Shown piece by piece: positions 43,131-51,600 of a stretch of 64,000 nucleotides of DNA (positions are counted from its first letter, which is position 1; each line of letters starts with the position of its first letter). A program made the position numbers and the translations under genes. Source of the stretch: Halothece sp. PCC 7418 (GTDB lineage Bacteria > Cyanobacteriota > Cyanobacteriia > Cyanobacteriales > Rubidibacteraceae); NCBI RefSeq assembly GCF_000317635.1, contig NC_019779.1, forward strand, positions 2,666,001 to 2,730,000, read 5' to 3'. The notes under the pieces were generated by a model that ran no database searches, was not told the DNA's origin, and worked only from the letters and a program-made list of their open reading frames with translations.

Positions 43131-44302
43131 GTACTATTTATCTTTTCGATTCCTCGATTTCGTAGCACACAAGCAGCAGCCACATCCCGATCCGCGACTA
43201 AGTTGCACTGAGGACATTCATGAATCCTCACACTGAGATCTTTCCCAACATGAGTGCTACATCTTGGACAAGTTTGGGTGCTTCCTTTTGCATCCACTTC
43301 TGAGAAATACTTTCCCCGCTTCCAACACACTTCTTTTAGAATTTGTCGGAATTGTCCAAACCCTGCATCTAGCATATCTTTGCCAAACATCCCTTTGGCG
43401 GTCATGCGAAAATCTAAGTCTTCGACAAAAATCAGGTCTGCTTGATTGCACAGTTGGTGTGCGGTTTGGTGGTGGAAGTTTTTTCTGGCGTTATCAATTT
43501 TGTGGTGCAGTCGTGCTACTTTAAGTCTCTGCTTATGGTAGTTTTTAGACCCTCTCTTTTTTCGACTCAATCTGCGTTGGAGCAATCCCAGCTTCCTTTG
43601 CATGGTCTGGAAAAAGCGAGGCGGTTTCACGAAGAAACCGTCACTGGTCGCTAAAAACTCCTTTAAGCCAATATCCACACCGATTGCATAGCCACCCCCT
43701 CTTACATCTCCCCCAGTGGGGGAGAAAGAGAGGGGGGGAACATCCACGTTGCACTGAATGCAGACTATGGCGTACCAGCGATCCGCTTTCCTCACAACAC
43801 GCACTTGTTTCAAAGAGAATCCTGTGGGGATTTCTCGGTGCATTCTAATTCGGATTTCTCCGATTTTAGGCAACCTTAACTTATTTCCACTAATTGGGTA
43901 TTTCTCAAATTGTGGAAATAGGATTGATTTGAATTGCCCGTATTTCTTAAATCTGGGAAAGCCATATCCCCTTGAACGAAAATAGTCCCACGCCCTATGT
44001 AGCTGCTTGATTGTTTGCTGCAAGACTTGAGATGGGACTTTCTTTAATTTTGGGAATTGTTTCTTCGCTTTGGGAAGCGCGTTGAGTTGCTTTAACTCAC
44101 TGGGAAATTTTTCATCGGCGGGAATGATATATTCTGAGACTAAGCTGCATCGGTCAATACTACATTTTCGACTACCACACCAATCTTTAATCTCCCGCAA
44201 AGCATAGTTATACGCACTACGGCAGATTTCAAGAATCTCCGTGAGAGTTTCTTCCTGCTGTTTGTTGGGATAGATACGGTATCGGTAGTTGAGTGTGAGC
44301 AC
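43028..44302 (-). CDS. tnpB: TnpB RNA-guided endonuclease (IS605 OrfB family), copy 2
   Basis: The 424-residue TnpB starts at a GTG (MLTLNYRYRIYPNKQQEETL). RuvC-I is YAIGVDIGLKEFLATSDG, RuvC-II IFVEDLDFRMTAKG, the zinc ribbon CPRCSTHVG...HECPQCNL and RuvC-III VADRDVAAACVL, with all key residues present. Before RuvC-I there is an in-frame extra stretch (SPTGGDVRGG) encoded by a copy of the C/G-rich palindromic repeat (43694-43738). That explains part of the length difference from copy 1 (390 residues). Whether the protein is still active with this insert is unknown. Confidence 0.92.
   Translation of the reverse strand: MLTLNYRYRIYPNKQQEETLTEILEICRSAYNYALREIKDWCGSRKCSIDRCSLVSEYIIPADEKFPSELKQLNALPKAKKQFPKLKKVPSQVLQQTIKQLHRAWDYFRSRGYGFPRFKKYGQFKSILFPQFEKYPISGNKLRLPKIGEIRIRMHREIPTGFSLKQVRVVRKADRWYAIVCIQCNVDVPPLSFSPTGGDVRGGGYAIGVDIGLKEFLATSDGFFVKPPRFFQTMQRKLGLLQRRLSRKKRGSKNYHKQRLKVARLHHKIDNARKNFHHQTAHQLCNQADLIFVEDLDFRMTAKGMFGKDMLDAGFGQFRQILKEVCWKRGKYFSEVDAKGSTQTCPRCSTHVGKDLSVRIHECPQCNLVADRDVAAACVLRNRGIEKINSTVGQAGSKTPRQSGCRETGIPVLDQWCNPIHGNN
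43694..43738. repeat. C/G-rich palindromic repeat inside tnpB copy 2
   Basis: CACCCCCTCTTACATCTCCC, a short arm and GGGGGAGAAAGAGAGGGG repeat the layout of 23607-23647. The copy is in frame and encodes about 11 extra residues just before RuvC-I. Confidence 0.75.
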
Positions 44303-44517
44303 TGACCAAGTTGTTCAAGCATAGCTTTATTATAGGTTGCTTAGTAGAATGTGACAAGGTGCTAAGTTATGGACGCGCTTTCGCGCTTTTTTAATTTGGC
44401 TACGATTCATGAGGGGCTGTCATCTGAGGTCTCCTCAGATGTTTATACGCCTTCCCGTTAACCTCTGGTATAACGGGGGTCTTCTCGTCGCACTGAGATA
44501 AAATGCGCGATCGCATA

Positions 44518-44544
44518 AGTAGGGGCAACACGCCCTTACTTTTT
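44518..44544 (+). terminator. Displaced rpmF terminator
   Basis: AGTAGGGGC (44518-44526) pairs with GCCCTTACT (44532-44540), followed by TTTT. Removing the TnpB element would place this hairpin 20-30 nt after the original rpmF stop codon. The rest of the spacer to 44783 holds AT-rich DNA and no gene that I can support. Confidence 0.7.
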
Positions 44545-44783
44545 CCGTTTCCGTTTTACTTCCGAGACAAGATGTTTCCCGCATTTTGTGTTACAATTAA
44601 AGCACATAGGCGACCAGCCGACGGTTTTCAAAACTTTATTTTTTTTGAAAGTTGTTCAGGGGTCAGTCCAGAGTTTTATTTTTAGACTGGGTGGACAAGC
44701 ATTTATCCTGCAAAAAAATAATTTACAAAAATCAGGCTTTGTGATAGGCTGAGAAAGGGAACAAATAGAACAACAAAACTGCA

Positions 44784-45062
44784 ATGAATGCTGCTACCTT
44801 AAAGCAAAAACTTGATCAATATAGTGAATTTTATCGCGGTTACAACGAAGATCCAGCAACTTGGGAAGCCCAGCATGGATCTTGGGTTGAATATGAACAC
44901 TTAGAAAAAGCCAAAATGCTGCAAGAAATGGGAAAAATTATGTCCTTGCTCCATGAAAAAACAGCCAATGAAACCAGTTTAGCCACTAATGGCGATTTAG
45001 AATATTACTCAACAGTAAAAGAAATACTGGCTGAATTACGCCAGTTTTTAGAAGAATCTTAA
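44784..45062 (+). CDS. Hypothetical small helical protein
   Basis: The 92-residue protein starts MNAATLKQKLDQYSEFYRGY. It is mostly helical and acidic, with no signal peptide or membrane segment and a C-terminal amphipathic helix (STVKEILAELRQFLEES). I do not recognise the family. It has its own promoter region downstream of the rpmF terminator and its own intrinsic terminator at 45082, so it is expressed as a single gene. Codon use matches its neighbours. Confidence 0.65.
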   Translation: MNAATLKQKLDQYSEFYRGYNEDPATWEAQHGSWVEYEHLEKAKMLQEMGKIMSLLHEKTANETSLATNGDLEYYSTVKEILAELRQFLEES

Positions 45063-45081
45063 AAATTAATCCTGTTAACTG

Positions 45082-45109
45082 AGCCTGCTGTTGAAAGTAG
45101 GCTATTTTT
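45082..45109 (+). terminator. Terminator after the 92-residue protein gene
   Basis: AGCCT (45082-45086) pairs with AGGCT (45099-45103), extended by GC/GT pairs inside, and is followed by ATTTTTC. Confidence 0.7.
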
Positions 45110-45124
45110 CCTTAGGTTCTAATT

Positions 45125-45460
45125 TTATTTGAAGTATTGAACTAGAGTATTTTGGGCTTCTTTGATTGTGCTTTCCGTGCCAAAACTCCAAGATACAATT
45201 AACATAAACGCAAAAAAAGCCAAAAACTGTAAACCAATGCGCGGGCTACTTTGCTCTCTCAAATCAATTAAAAAATATCGGGGTTCTTCCAAAAACAAAA
45301 CTGGTTTTAGTTCTCCTAGAATGCCAAAATATAAAACGAGCATATAACCATATAGAATCCCAATCAATCTGCCATCTGTGTTGATAATAAACGCACTTAA
45401 GCCAATCAAATTAAATAGGAAGCAAAAGATCAGGAGAAAGACAAACTTTACCCCAATCAC
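45125..45460 (-). CDS. Membrane protein, C-terminal part of a probably frameshifted gene
   Basis: The 111-residue open frame starts at a GTG and has about four membrane helices (FVFLLIFCFLFNLIGLSAFI, LIGILYGYMLVLYFGILGEL, IGLQFLAFFAFMLIVSWSFG). The same frame stays open upstream of that GTG and reads FLYGLWGRILNFFITAYILL, then PIIFDTLNRKLDQNTLK, which looks like genuine protein. The true N-terminus therefore seems to lie in the neighbouring frame (45463-45759). One base lost in the T-rich run near 45565-45573 would explain the split. I do not recognise the family. Confidence 0.5.
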   Translation of the reverse strand: MIGVKFVFLLIFCFLFNLIGLSAFIINTDGRLIGILYGYMLVLYFGILGELKPVLFLEEPRYFLIDLREQSSPRIGLQFLAFFAFMLIVSWSFGTESTIKEAQNTLVQYFK

Positions 45461-45462
45461 CT

Positions 45463-45759
45463 TTAAGGTATTTTGATCAAGTTTTCTATTAAGCGTATCA
45501 AAGATAATTGGTAATAGAATATAAGCGGTAATAAAAAAATTAAGAATTCTTCCCCAAAGACCATAAAGAAATGAGTGGAAGGATCTCTTAAGATTGCTTG
45601 ATATCCTTGATTTATAAAACTAGCAACTGGGTCCAAGCGAACGAAAATCTTCAGTGTCAAAATCCCCAATAATAAACGTAACGTTAGAACAATAAAACCA
45701 GTCATTACTTTGACTCCATTTCTTCTCGATATCATTAAAATAAGATGGAATTGATTCAT
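45463..45759 (-). CDS. Membrane protein, N-terminal part of a probably frameshifted gene
   Basis: The 98-residue frame starts MNQFHLILMISRRNGVKVMT and has a hydrophobic helix (GFIVLTLRLLLGILTLKIFV), then LDPVASFINQGYQAILRDPS. After THF the frame continues to a stop in a less natural sequence, while the alternative frame carries on smoothly into the next entry. Joined, they would give a protein of about 195 residues with four or five helices. Either the gene is a recent pseudogene or the sequence has a single-base error here. Confidence 0.5.
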   Translation of the reverse strand: MNQFHLILMISRRNGVKVMTGFIVLTLRLLLGILTLKIFVRLDPVASFINQGYQAILRDPSTHFFMVFGEEFLIFLLPLIFYYQLSLIRLIENLIKIP

Positions 45760-45939
45760 TCATGCTACACATAGCCTGGAAGTATTTCTCCCCTCCATCC
45801 TTACCTAGCAAACATTTATCAAGACAGATATAAGCCACCCCAACTCAAGTCTGCTAATTATTTCTCTATTTTAAGAAGACAATCATCTTCTCAATCAATC
45901 GTTGTGTTAGAGTAGATCACTTATAGGGATGAAATGGAT

Positions 45940-46230
45940 TTAGCTTTTGTAAGGATCATGTTCCGCTAATAACCGCTCTAACTTCGCTTCATCAACGCGG
46001 TTAATAATGCGTTTGGAATCTTCCATATCTCGCACGGTTTTCGATAAACTAATCGTCGAACCAACAGAGAAAAATAAGCCCATTCCTAAATATCCTTTAA
46101 TCCAATTATTAACAGGTAAATAAATAATTCCTAGTGACGTTAAACTAATCGCGAGTAGAAAAGAAATCCAAGTTTGCGCGATCCAAGCCTTTGTGTGGGA
46201 AATTGGTGCTTGATAGTTTTGATTATCCAT
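45940..46230 (-). CDS. YiaA/YiaB-like two-helix membrane protein
   Basis: The frame opens at 46302, but the ATG at 46230 (MDNQNYQAPISHTKAWIAQT) is preferred: GAGGAAG lies about 7 nt before it. The 96-residue protein has two membrane helices (WISFLLAISLTSLGIIYLPV and GYLGMGLFFSVGSTISLSKT) and the C-terminal VRDMEDSKRIINRVDEAKLE of the YiaAB family. Function unknown. It is divergent from the gene at 46381. The spacer contains short GGTGAAGTAA direct repeats. Confidence 0.8.
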   Translation of the reverse strand: MDNQNYQAPISHTKAWIAQTWISFLLAISLTSLGIIYLPVNNWIKGYLGMGLFFSVGSTISLSKTVRDMEDSKRIINRVDEAKLERLLAEHDPYKS

Positions 46231-46380
46231 AATCACTTCCTCTTCATTCATCTTGATTTCTATTCTCACAAGCCCTGTGATGAAACCACAATGAGAATTC
46301 ACAACCGAAGAGTAGGAAGTTGTAATTTAGTGAAGGAGGGTGAAGTAAGGTGAAGTAAAATTAGGAGAAAAAGCAAAGTG

Positions 46381-47397
46381 ATGGATACTACAGAATTAGA
46401 AGCGTGGCTGTGTGAGGAAGAACAAGAAGCGTTAATTAATCACTTGGGAAGGCGAGTGGGATTAACTCGGGTTCGTGCAGAATGTTTTGTTCGTTTGTGG
46501 ATTTATTTAACTGTAAAAGATAAACAGAAACATCATCCTAACTTGCAACCCCCTTTAAGGGAATTACTGGATACTTCGACAACAGTTAGTTGTACTCATC
46601 GTGAAGCAGCGACACTGTTTTATAGCGATAAAGAAAAAGGCAGCGATCGCGCAGCAGGGATGATGTTAGACCAGTTAGCTGCTTTAGGTTTAATTGAAAA
46701 ATCCTTTGATGGGAATACCACCAACCTAAAACTTAAAGTGACCCCCGAACTCACCCCACAAAAGCAGACCGTTGCGCCACAACCGTTAATCATTGATCAA
46801 TTTGATCCCCGCAGTGACGCGATTCCCGTTGCAACCTTACTCGCCCAAAACTACAACTGGATGAATCGCAATTGTGAAACCCTTCCCCATCGCATCAGCC
46901 GTTTATTACGCCAATGGAGTCGTCAATACCCAAAAGGTTTACGAGTCTTACGACGCAGCGATAACGGTCATCCTGTGGGGTTTTATCTTCTTTATCCTAC
47001 CGCTAGCGTTTCCGAACCGATGTTTTTCGGCGCACCCAGTAAAGGGTTACATCTCAGTAGTATGCAAGCGGTTGATCCCTTTCAAATTGCGATTCCTGGG
47101 GATAAAGACTGTTTTGCGGTTTTCGTCCGCAGTTGGATGATTGAAGCCCAATATCAACCCAACTATCAAATTCCGTTTCTTCAAGATGCCCAAAAAACTC
47201 TGATCCGAATGCAACAAGAAGATTTTCCGAATCTGTGCGACCTATACACACTCATTATTCATCCCAATTATGAAAAACTAGCTGATTCTCTAGGCTTTCA
47301 TCGCATGAGTAGCGATCCTCAACTTTCAATTTATTGGATGTATCAGGCACTTGATCGCTTTGTTGCGTTAGATTTGAGTGATCATTTTCTAGACTAG
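46381..47397 (+). CDS. Conserved hypothetical protein with GNAT-like C-terminus
   Basis: A GTG at 46378 directly precedes the ATG at 46381; TAGGAGAA lies about 12 nt before them. The 338-residue protein has a helical N-terminal part (AWLCEEEQEALINHLGRRVG) with a possible winged-helix region (REAATLFYSDKEKGSDRAAG). The C-terminal domain (LRVLRRSDNGHPVGFYLLYP, ending LYTLIIHPNYEKLADSLGFH) has the look of an N-acetyltransferase fold. I do not recognise a named family, and the GNAT similarity is inference. The last 143 bp overlap the convergent phosphopantetheinyl transferase gene. Confidence 0.65.
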   Translation: MDTTELEAWLCEEEQEALINHLGRRVGLTRVRAECFVRLWIYLTVKDKQKHHPNLQPPLRELLDTSTTVSCTHREAATLFYSDKEKGSDRAAGMMLDQLAALGLIEKSFDGNTTNLKLKVTPELTPQKQTVAPQPLIIDQFDPRSDAIPVATLLAQNYNWMNRNCETLPHRISRLLRQWSRQYPKGLRVLRRSDNGHPVGFYLLYPTASVSEPMFFGAPSKGLHLSSMQAVDPFQIAIPGDKDCFAVFVRSWMIEAQYQPNYQIPFLQDAQKTLIRMQQEDFPNLCDLYTLIIHPNYEKLADSLGFHRMSSDPQLSIYWMYQALDRFVALDLSDHFLD

Positions 47398-48031
47398 CAA
47401 CAGTGGCAATAAAATCACTGGTTGGCGTAAAAGAGTATAAACTAACCTTTGCTTGACTCCTTCTTACCTCAAACTGCTGAGAATCTTGATCCATCTTGAT
47501 TTCTATCGTTTGCAATCCCTTTAAGCCTTCTCCTGTTGCTTTGAGATAAGCCTCTTTGGCTGTCCAAAGTTGAAAAAACGTTCTTTCTTGCTGCTTAGAA
47601 GGAAGTGAGACCAAATCAGCAAACTCTTGTTCCGTAAAAAAACGACGGGCTAAGGATAAGACTTGCGGAAAGGGACGAATCCATTCTAAATCAATCCCCA
47701 CCTGCTGATATTCTGTAGAAATGGCATATAAAGCTAAATCCTGAGAATGGGAAACATTAAACTGTAAATTGGAAAAGCTGTGTTTTTTTCCTAAAATCGG
47801 CTTTCCTTGGGGAAGATAGTCAAACTCAATCTGTTCGGGTGGTAAATTCAAATATTGTCCCAGCAGCGATCGCAGTATTCCTCGCCCTGCAATAAAGCGT
47901 GTTTGATGCTCCCCCCTTACAAAGCGATTGGCTCGTTTTTGTTCCTCAGCATTAAGAACAGCCCAATATTTTTGTCCCAACTGAGGAGAAATATCTAAAC
48001 GGGCTTGCCAAACCTCAATTGTAGCAAACAT
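47255..48031 (-). CDS. 4'-phosphopantetheinyl transferase, Sfp type
   Basis: The 258-residue enzyme has the Sfp-type motifs: FNVSHSQDLALYAIS, VGIDLEWIRPF (metal-binding Asp/Glu), RRFFTEQEF and FQLWTAKEAYLKATGEGLKG. It attaches phosphopantetheine to acyl or peptidyl carrier proteins and is probably the main such enzyme of the cell. The last 45 residues or so are polar and not family-like, and this tail is encoded within the 143-bp overlap with the convergent gene at 46381. It may be a recent extension through loss of an earlier stop codon. Confidence 0.87.
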   Translation of the reverse strand: MFATIEVWQARLDISPQLGQKYWAVLNAEEQKRANRFVRGEHQTRFIAGRGILRSLLGQYLNLPPEQIEFDYLPQGKPILGKKHSFSNLQFNVSHSQDLALYAISTEYQQVGIDLEWIRPFPQVLSLARRFFTEQEFADLVSLPSKQQERTFFQLWTAKEAYLKATGEGLKGLQTIEIKMDQDSQQFEVRRSQAKVSLYSFTPTSDFIATVASLENDHSNLTQQSDQVPDTSNKLKVEDRYSCDESLENQLVFHNWDE

Positions 48032-48080
48032 TTAGGCATTTCATATAATTTTGTCGTTAGTTAATAACTCACTTTCTAAA

Positions 48081-48575
48081 ATGCTGCGTTTAAGTTGGAT
48101 CATCTTATCTTGTTTATTACTCATTGGTTGTACTCCCAGTGATCGCTCAATAGCGAACTCCGAAAGACCTGCAACGGAGTCGCTGGCGCAAGAACTCCCG
48201 ATTACCGCAGAAGTGGAAATTGGTGGGGAAACAATTAAATTAGAAGTTGCGAACACCCCAAAACAACAAGCGATTGGGCTAATGTATCGAGAAGAAATGC
48301 CAAAAAACAGAGGAATGCTGTTTCCCATGGATCCGCCACGAGTCCCTCGATTTTGGATGAAGAATGTTGAGGTTACCCTCGATATGATTTTTGTCCGCAA
48401 TGGAAAAGTCAGCGCGATCGCGCATCAAGTTCCTCCTTGTGAAGAAGATCCTTGTCCTACTTATAGCCCTGACGTTGTGATTGATCAAGTGATTGAACTC
48501 CAAGGCGGACGCGCTCAAGAATTGGGATTAGAAATTGGCGATTCGATCTCAGTCCAGTTTGAACAAAATGAGTGA
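48081..48575 (+). CDS. DUF192 lipoprotein
   Basis: The ATG at 48081 (MLRLSWIILSCLLLIGCTPS) is preferred over a TTG at 48051, as it gives a lipoprotein signal with lipobox LIGC. The 164-residue protein has the DUF192 core: ANTPKQQAIGLMYREEMPKN, RGMLFPMDPPRVPRFWMKNV, DMIFVRNGKVSAI and IELQGGRAQELGLEIGD. Function unknown. The 3' end (EQNE and TGA) lies in a sequence shared with a mobile-element relic at 35590, so the last codons and the stop may come from an insertion. Confidence 0.85.
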   Translation: MLRLSWIILSCLLLIGCTPSDRSIANSERPATESLAQELPITAEVEIGGETIKLEVANTPKQQAIGLMYREEMPKNRGMLFPMDPPRVPRFWMKNVEVTLDMIFVRNGKVSAIAHQVPPCEEDPCPTYSPDVVIDQVIELQGGRAQELGLEIGDSISVQFEQNE

Positions 48576-48600
48576 CGCATCCCCCCAAGTGGGGGAGGTT
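48571..48600. repeat. Second solo right-end-like relic at the DUF192 stop codon
   Basis: GTGACGCATCCCCCCAAGTG, then GGGGGAGG, forms a short hairpin and begins like the right ends at 42986 and 35601. Together with the flank AACAAAATGA just before it, 15 identical bases are shared with 35592-35606. It also overlaps the presumed end of valS transcription from the other strand. Confidence 0.55.
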
Positions 48601-48607
48601 TCATGCT

Positions 48608-51600
48608 TTACAGAAGTCTTGCTAGTCTCTCCCTTAAAATCGACTGTTGTTTTTCTGCTTCAGCAAGGGCATCTTTTGCCCCTTGTACCACTTCTGCTGG
48701 GGCTTTACTAACGAACTTTTCGTTATTCAAGCGACCTTGTAAGGATTTGACTTCTCCTTCCACTTTGCTGAGATTTTTCTCTAACTTACTGCGTAAGACT
48801 TCCACATCCACAACACCAGCCAGAGGAATTAACACTTGAATTGTTCCCACAACCCCTGCAATCACCTGCTGTTGATCTTCAGTTAAAGCAGACGTAACAG
48901 TTAATTCTTCGACTTTGGCTAAATCACGGATATATTTCTGCGCTTTACTCAAAATCTCTCGTTCTTTTTCACTCTCACTTTGCAGAATGACATTCACTTT
49001 CAGACCTGGCTTAATGCCCGCTTCCGCCCGTAAATTACGGATGGTGCGAATCGTCGCAAAGGTTAACGCAAACTCTTGTTCCAGTTGCGGATTAATCAGC
49101 GTATTGTGAGGACTAATCGCACTGGTTTCACCAAAAGTTTCACCCAAAAGTTCCTCTTTTGTCTCCCGCACTAACTTCCCAAACGCCTCTCGTTTTTGTT
49201 GAGTCAGTAGATAGCGATAGATAAACCATCCGCTATAGCCCACCCCAACTAATTTCAAGAAACTGGGAATGAGAGGGAACTGTTCTAAGGTGAGAATAAA
49301 AGCAAAAACCAGAGTAAAGATAAACACTCCGAAAATACCAATTCCGACTCGGGTTAAGAGACGCTGATTTAACTGTTTCGGGAAGGTATTAATCTGATTT
49401 TGAATGTCTTCCCAAAGATTCTTACTCTCTCCTGCTGTCAATTCTGGGCGACCTCCCACTAACTCATCAACTTCGGGATAAGCTTGTAAAGCCAGAGTAT
49501 CCTCAGATAATTCAGTGAGGGTATGCCAGATTTCTTCCGTAACGTGAGGCATAAAGGGATGCAAAAGTTTTAAAATCCCTTCCAGAACATAACCAAGCGT
49601 TTGTTGGGCAACTAAGCGCGATTCAGGGTTATTTTGATCATTCAGGCGTGATTTAACCAGTTCAATATACCAGTCGCAGAAATCCCCCCAAATAAAGTCA
49701 TATAAGCCTTGGGCTGCTTCCCCTAAACCATAACTTTCGATTTGCTGGCGCGTTGTTTTAGTAATTTGATTAAACCGAGATAGCATCCAGCGATCGCTGC
49801 TTTCTAATTTTTCCAGATCAGGCGTTCCCAACTGTTGCGGGGTTTTCCCATCTAGATTCATAAACACAAAGCGCGACGCATTCCACAGTTTATTGGCAAA
49901 ATTGCGGGAGGCTTCCACAGAACTCGACTCATCCGTTTCGCGGTTGTATTGCAGACTAATATCTTGTCCTGCACCCGTCACTTCTCGAATTAACGTATAA
50001 CGGAGGGCATCCGCGCCGTATTTGCGAATGAGGAATAGCGGATCAATGCCATTTCCTGCTGATTTCGACATTTTCTTCCCATTTTCATCCCGCACTAAGC
50101 CATGAATATAAACATCGCGGAAAGGCATCTGATCGGTAAAATGTCCCGACATCATCGTCATCCTGGCGACCCAGAAGAAGATAATATCAAAGCCAGTGAC
50201 GAGGGTAGTATTGGGGAAGTAAGTCTTGAAATCGTCTGTTGCTTCGGGCCATCCTAATGTGGAGAAGGGCCATAACCCAGAGGAAAACCAAGTATCAAGG
50301 GCATCCGCATCTTGTTGTAATTCGATATCATTACCATATTGCGCGATCGCGCGGTCTTTGGCTTCTTCTTCACTATGGGCGACAATAAACGGCGTTTCAT
50401 CCGTAATTTGTCCATTCGTCTCGCTAATAACATACCATGCAGGAATCTGATGTCCCCACCACAGTTGTCGGGAAATACACCAGTCTCTTAGCTTCACCAG
50501 CCAATCGCGATAGACTTTCTTCCAGCGTTGGGGAACAAAATAAGGGGAGTTTTCCTGATCGAGACAGTCAAGGGCTTTTTTCGCAAGGGGATCAATCTTG
50601 ACAAACCATTGCGTCGAAATTAATGGTTCAATGGGAACTTTACCGCGATCGCTATAAGGAAGAGTCGAAACATAATCTTCCACCTTCACCAAACAGCCTT
50701 CTTCCTCTAACCGCTTCACCACATTTTTTCGCGCTTCAAAGCGGTCTTGACCCACAAACTCACCGCCATTGTCATTAATCGTCCCATCTTCATTCATCAC
50801 CGTAATAAACGGCAAATTATGACGTTCTCCCATTGCAAAGTCATTAGGATCATGGGCAGGCGTAATCTTAACACAACCTGTACCAAAAGAAGAATCCACA
50901 TATTCATCTGCAATAATCGGAATTTCTCGTCCCATGAGAGGTAAAGTTAGGGTTTTCCCAATCATGTCTTGATACCGTTCATCATTGGGATTCACCGCCA
51001 CAGCCGTATCTCCTAACATCGTCTCAGGTCGGGTGGTCGCTACCTCGATCGCGCCAGTTCCATCTGTGAGAGGATAACGGAAATGCCACAGATTCCCGTT
51101 CACTTCCTTATTTTCTACTTCTAAATCAGAAATCGCGGAACGAGAGGCTGGACACCAGTTCACCATGTATTTTCCGCGATAAATCAAGCCTTCTTCATAT
51201 AACTTGACAAACGCAGTACGAACGGCTGCAGATAGCCCATCATCCATGGTGAAGCGTTCCCGCGACCAATCTGCGGATAAACCTAATCGTTCTAACTGAT
51301 TAACAATACTCCCGCCAGACTCTTCTCGCCACTGCCAAGCCCGTTCTAAAAACTTCTCCCGTCCAATATCGAAACGGCTTAACCCTTCTTCTTGAAGTTG
51401 TTTATCAATAATGGCTTGCACTGCAATACTGGCATGATCCGTTCCTGGAAGACAAAGCGTATTATCGCCACGCATCCGATGATATCGCACCAACACATCA
51501 ATCAACGCCGTATTAAAAGCGTGACCCATGTGCAGACTCCCCGTCACATTCGGCGGAGGAATCACAATACAAAACGGTTTTCCTCCCTTTTTAGGATCGG

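Larger units (their letters stand above)
42986..44497 (-). mobile_element. TnpB-only IS200/IS605-type element, copy 2
   Basis: Left end (minus strand): flank ATTTTAT, then CTCAGTGCGACGAGAAGACC, closely parallel to copy 1 (CTC, eight variable bases, GAGAAGAC). Left-end hairpin CCCGTTA/TAACGGG (44454-44460, 44471-44477), with a second palindrome CATCTGAGG/CCTCAGATG at 44421-44441. Right end: hairpin CCCCCGC...GCGGGGG (42995-43022) and terminus TGTCAC. Length 1512 bp, no target duplication, no tnpA. Boundaries rest on rebuilding the 3' end of rpmF and on alignment to copy 1. Confidence 0.82.

Noticed and set aside
44503-44685. Plus-strand ORF beyond TnpB copy 2
   Set aside because: It begins at the displaced rpmF terminator and has an irregular composition; no support for coding.
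45620-45838. Minus-strand ORF of 72 codons overlapping the split membrane protein
   Set aside because: It overlaps the better frame, has no membrane pattern and no start signal; treated as a shadow.
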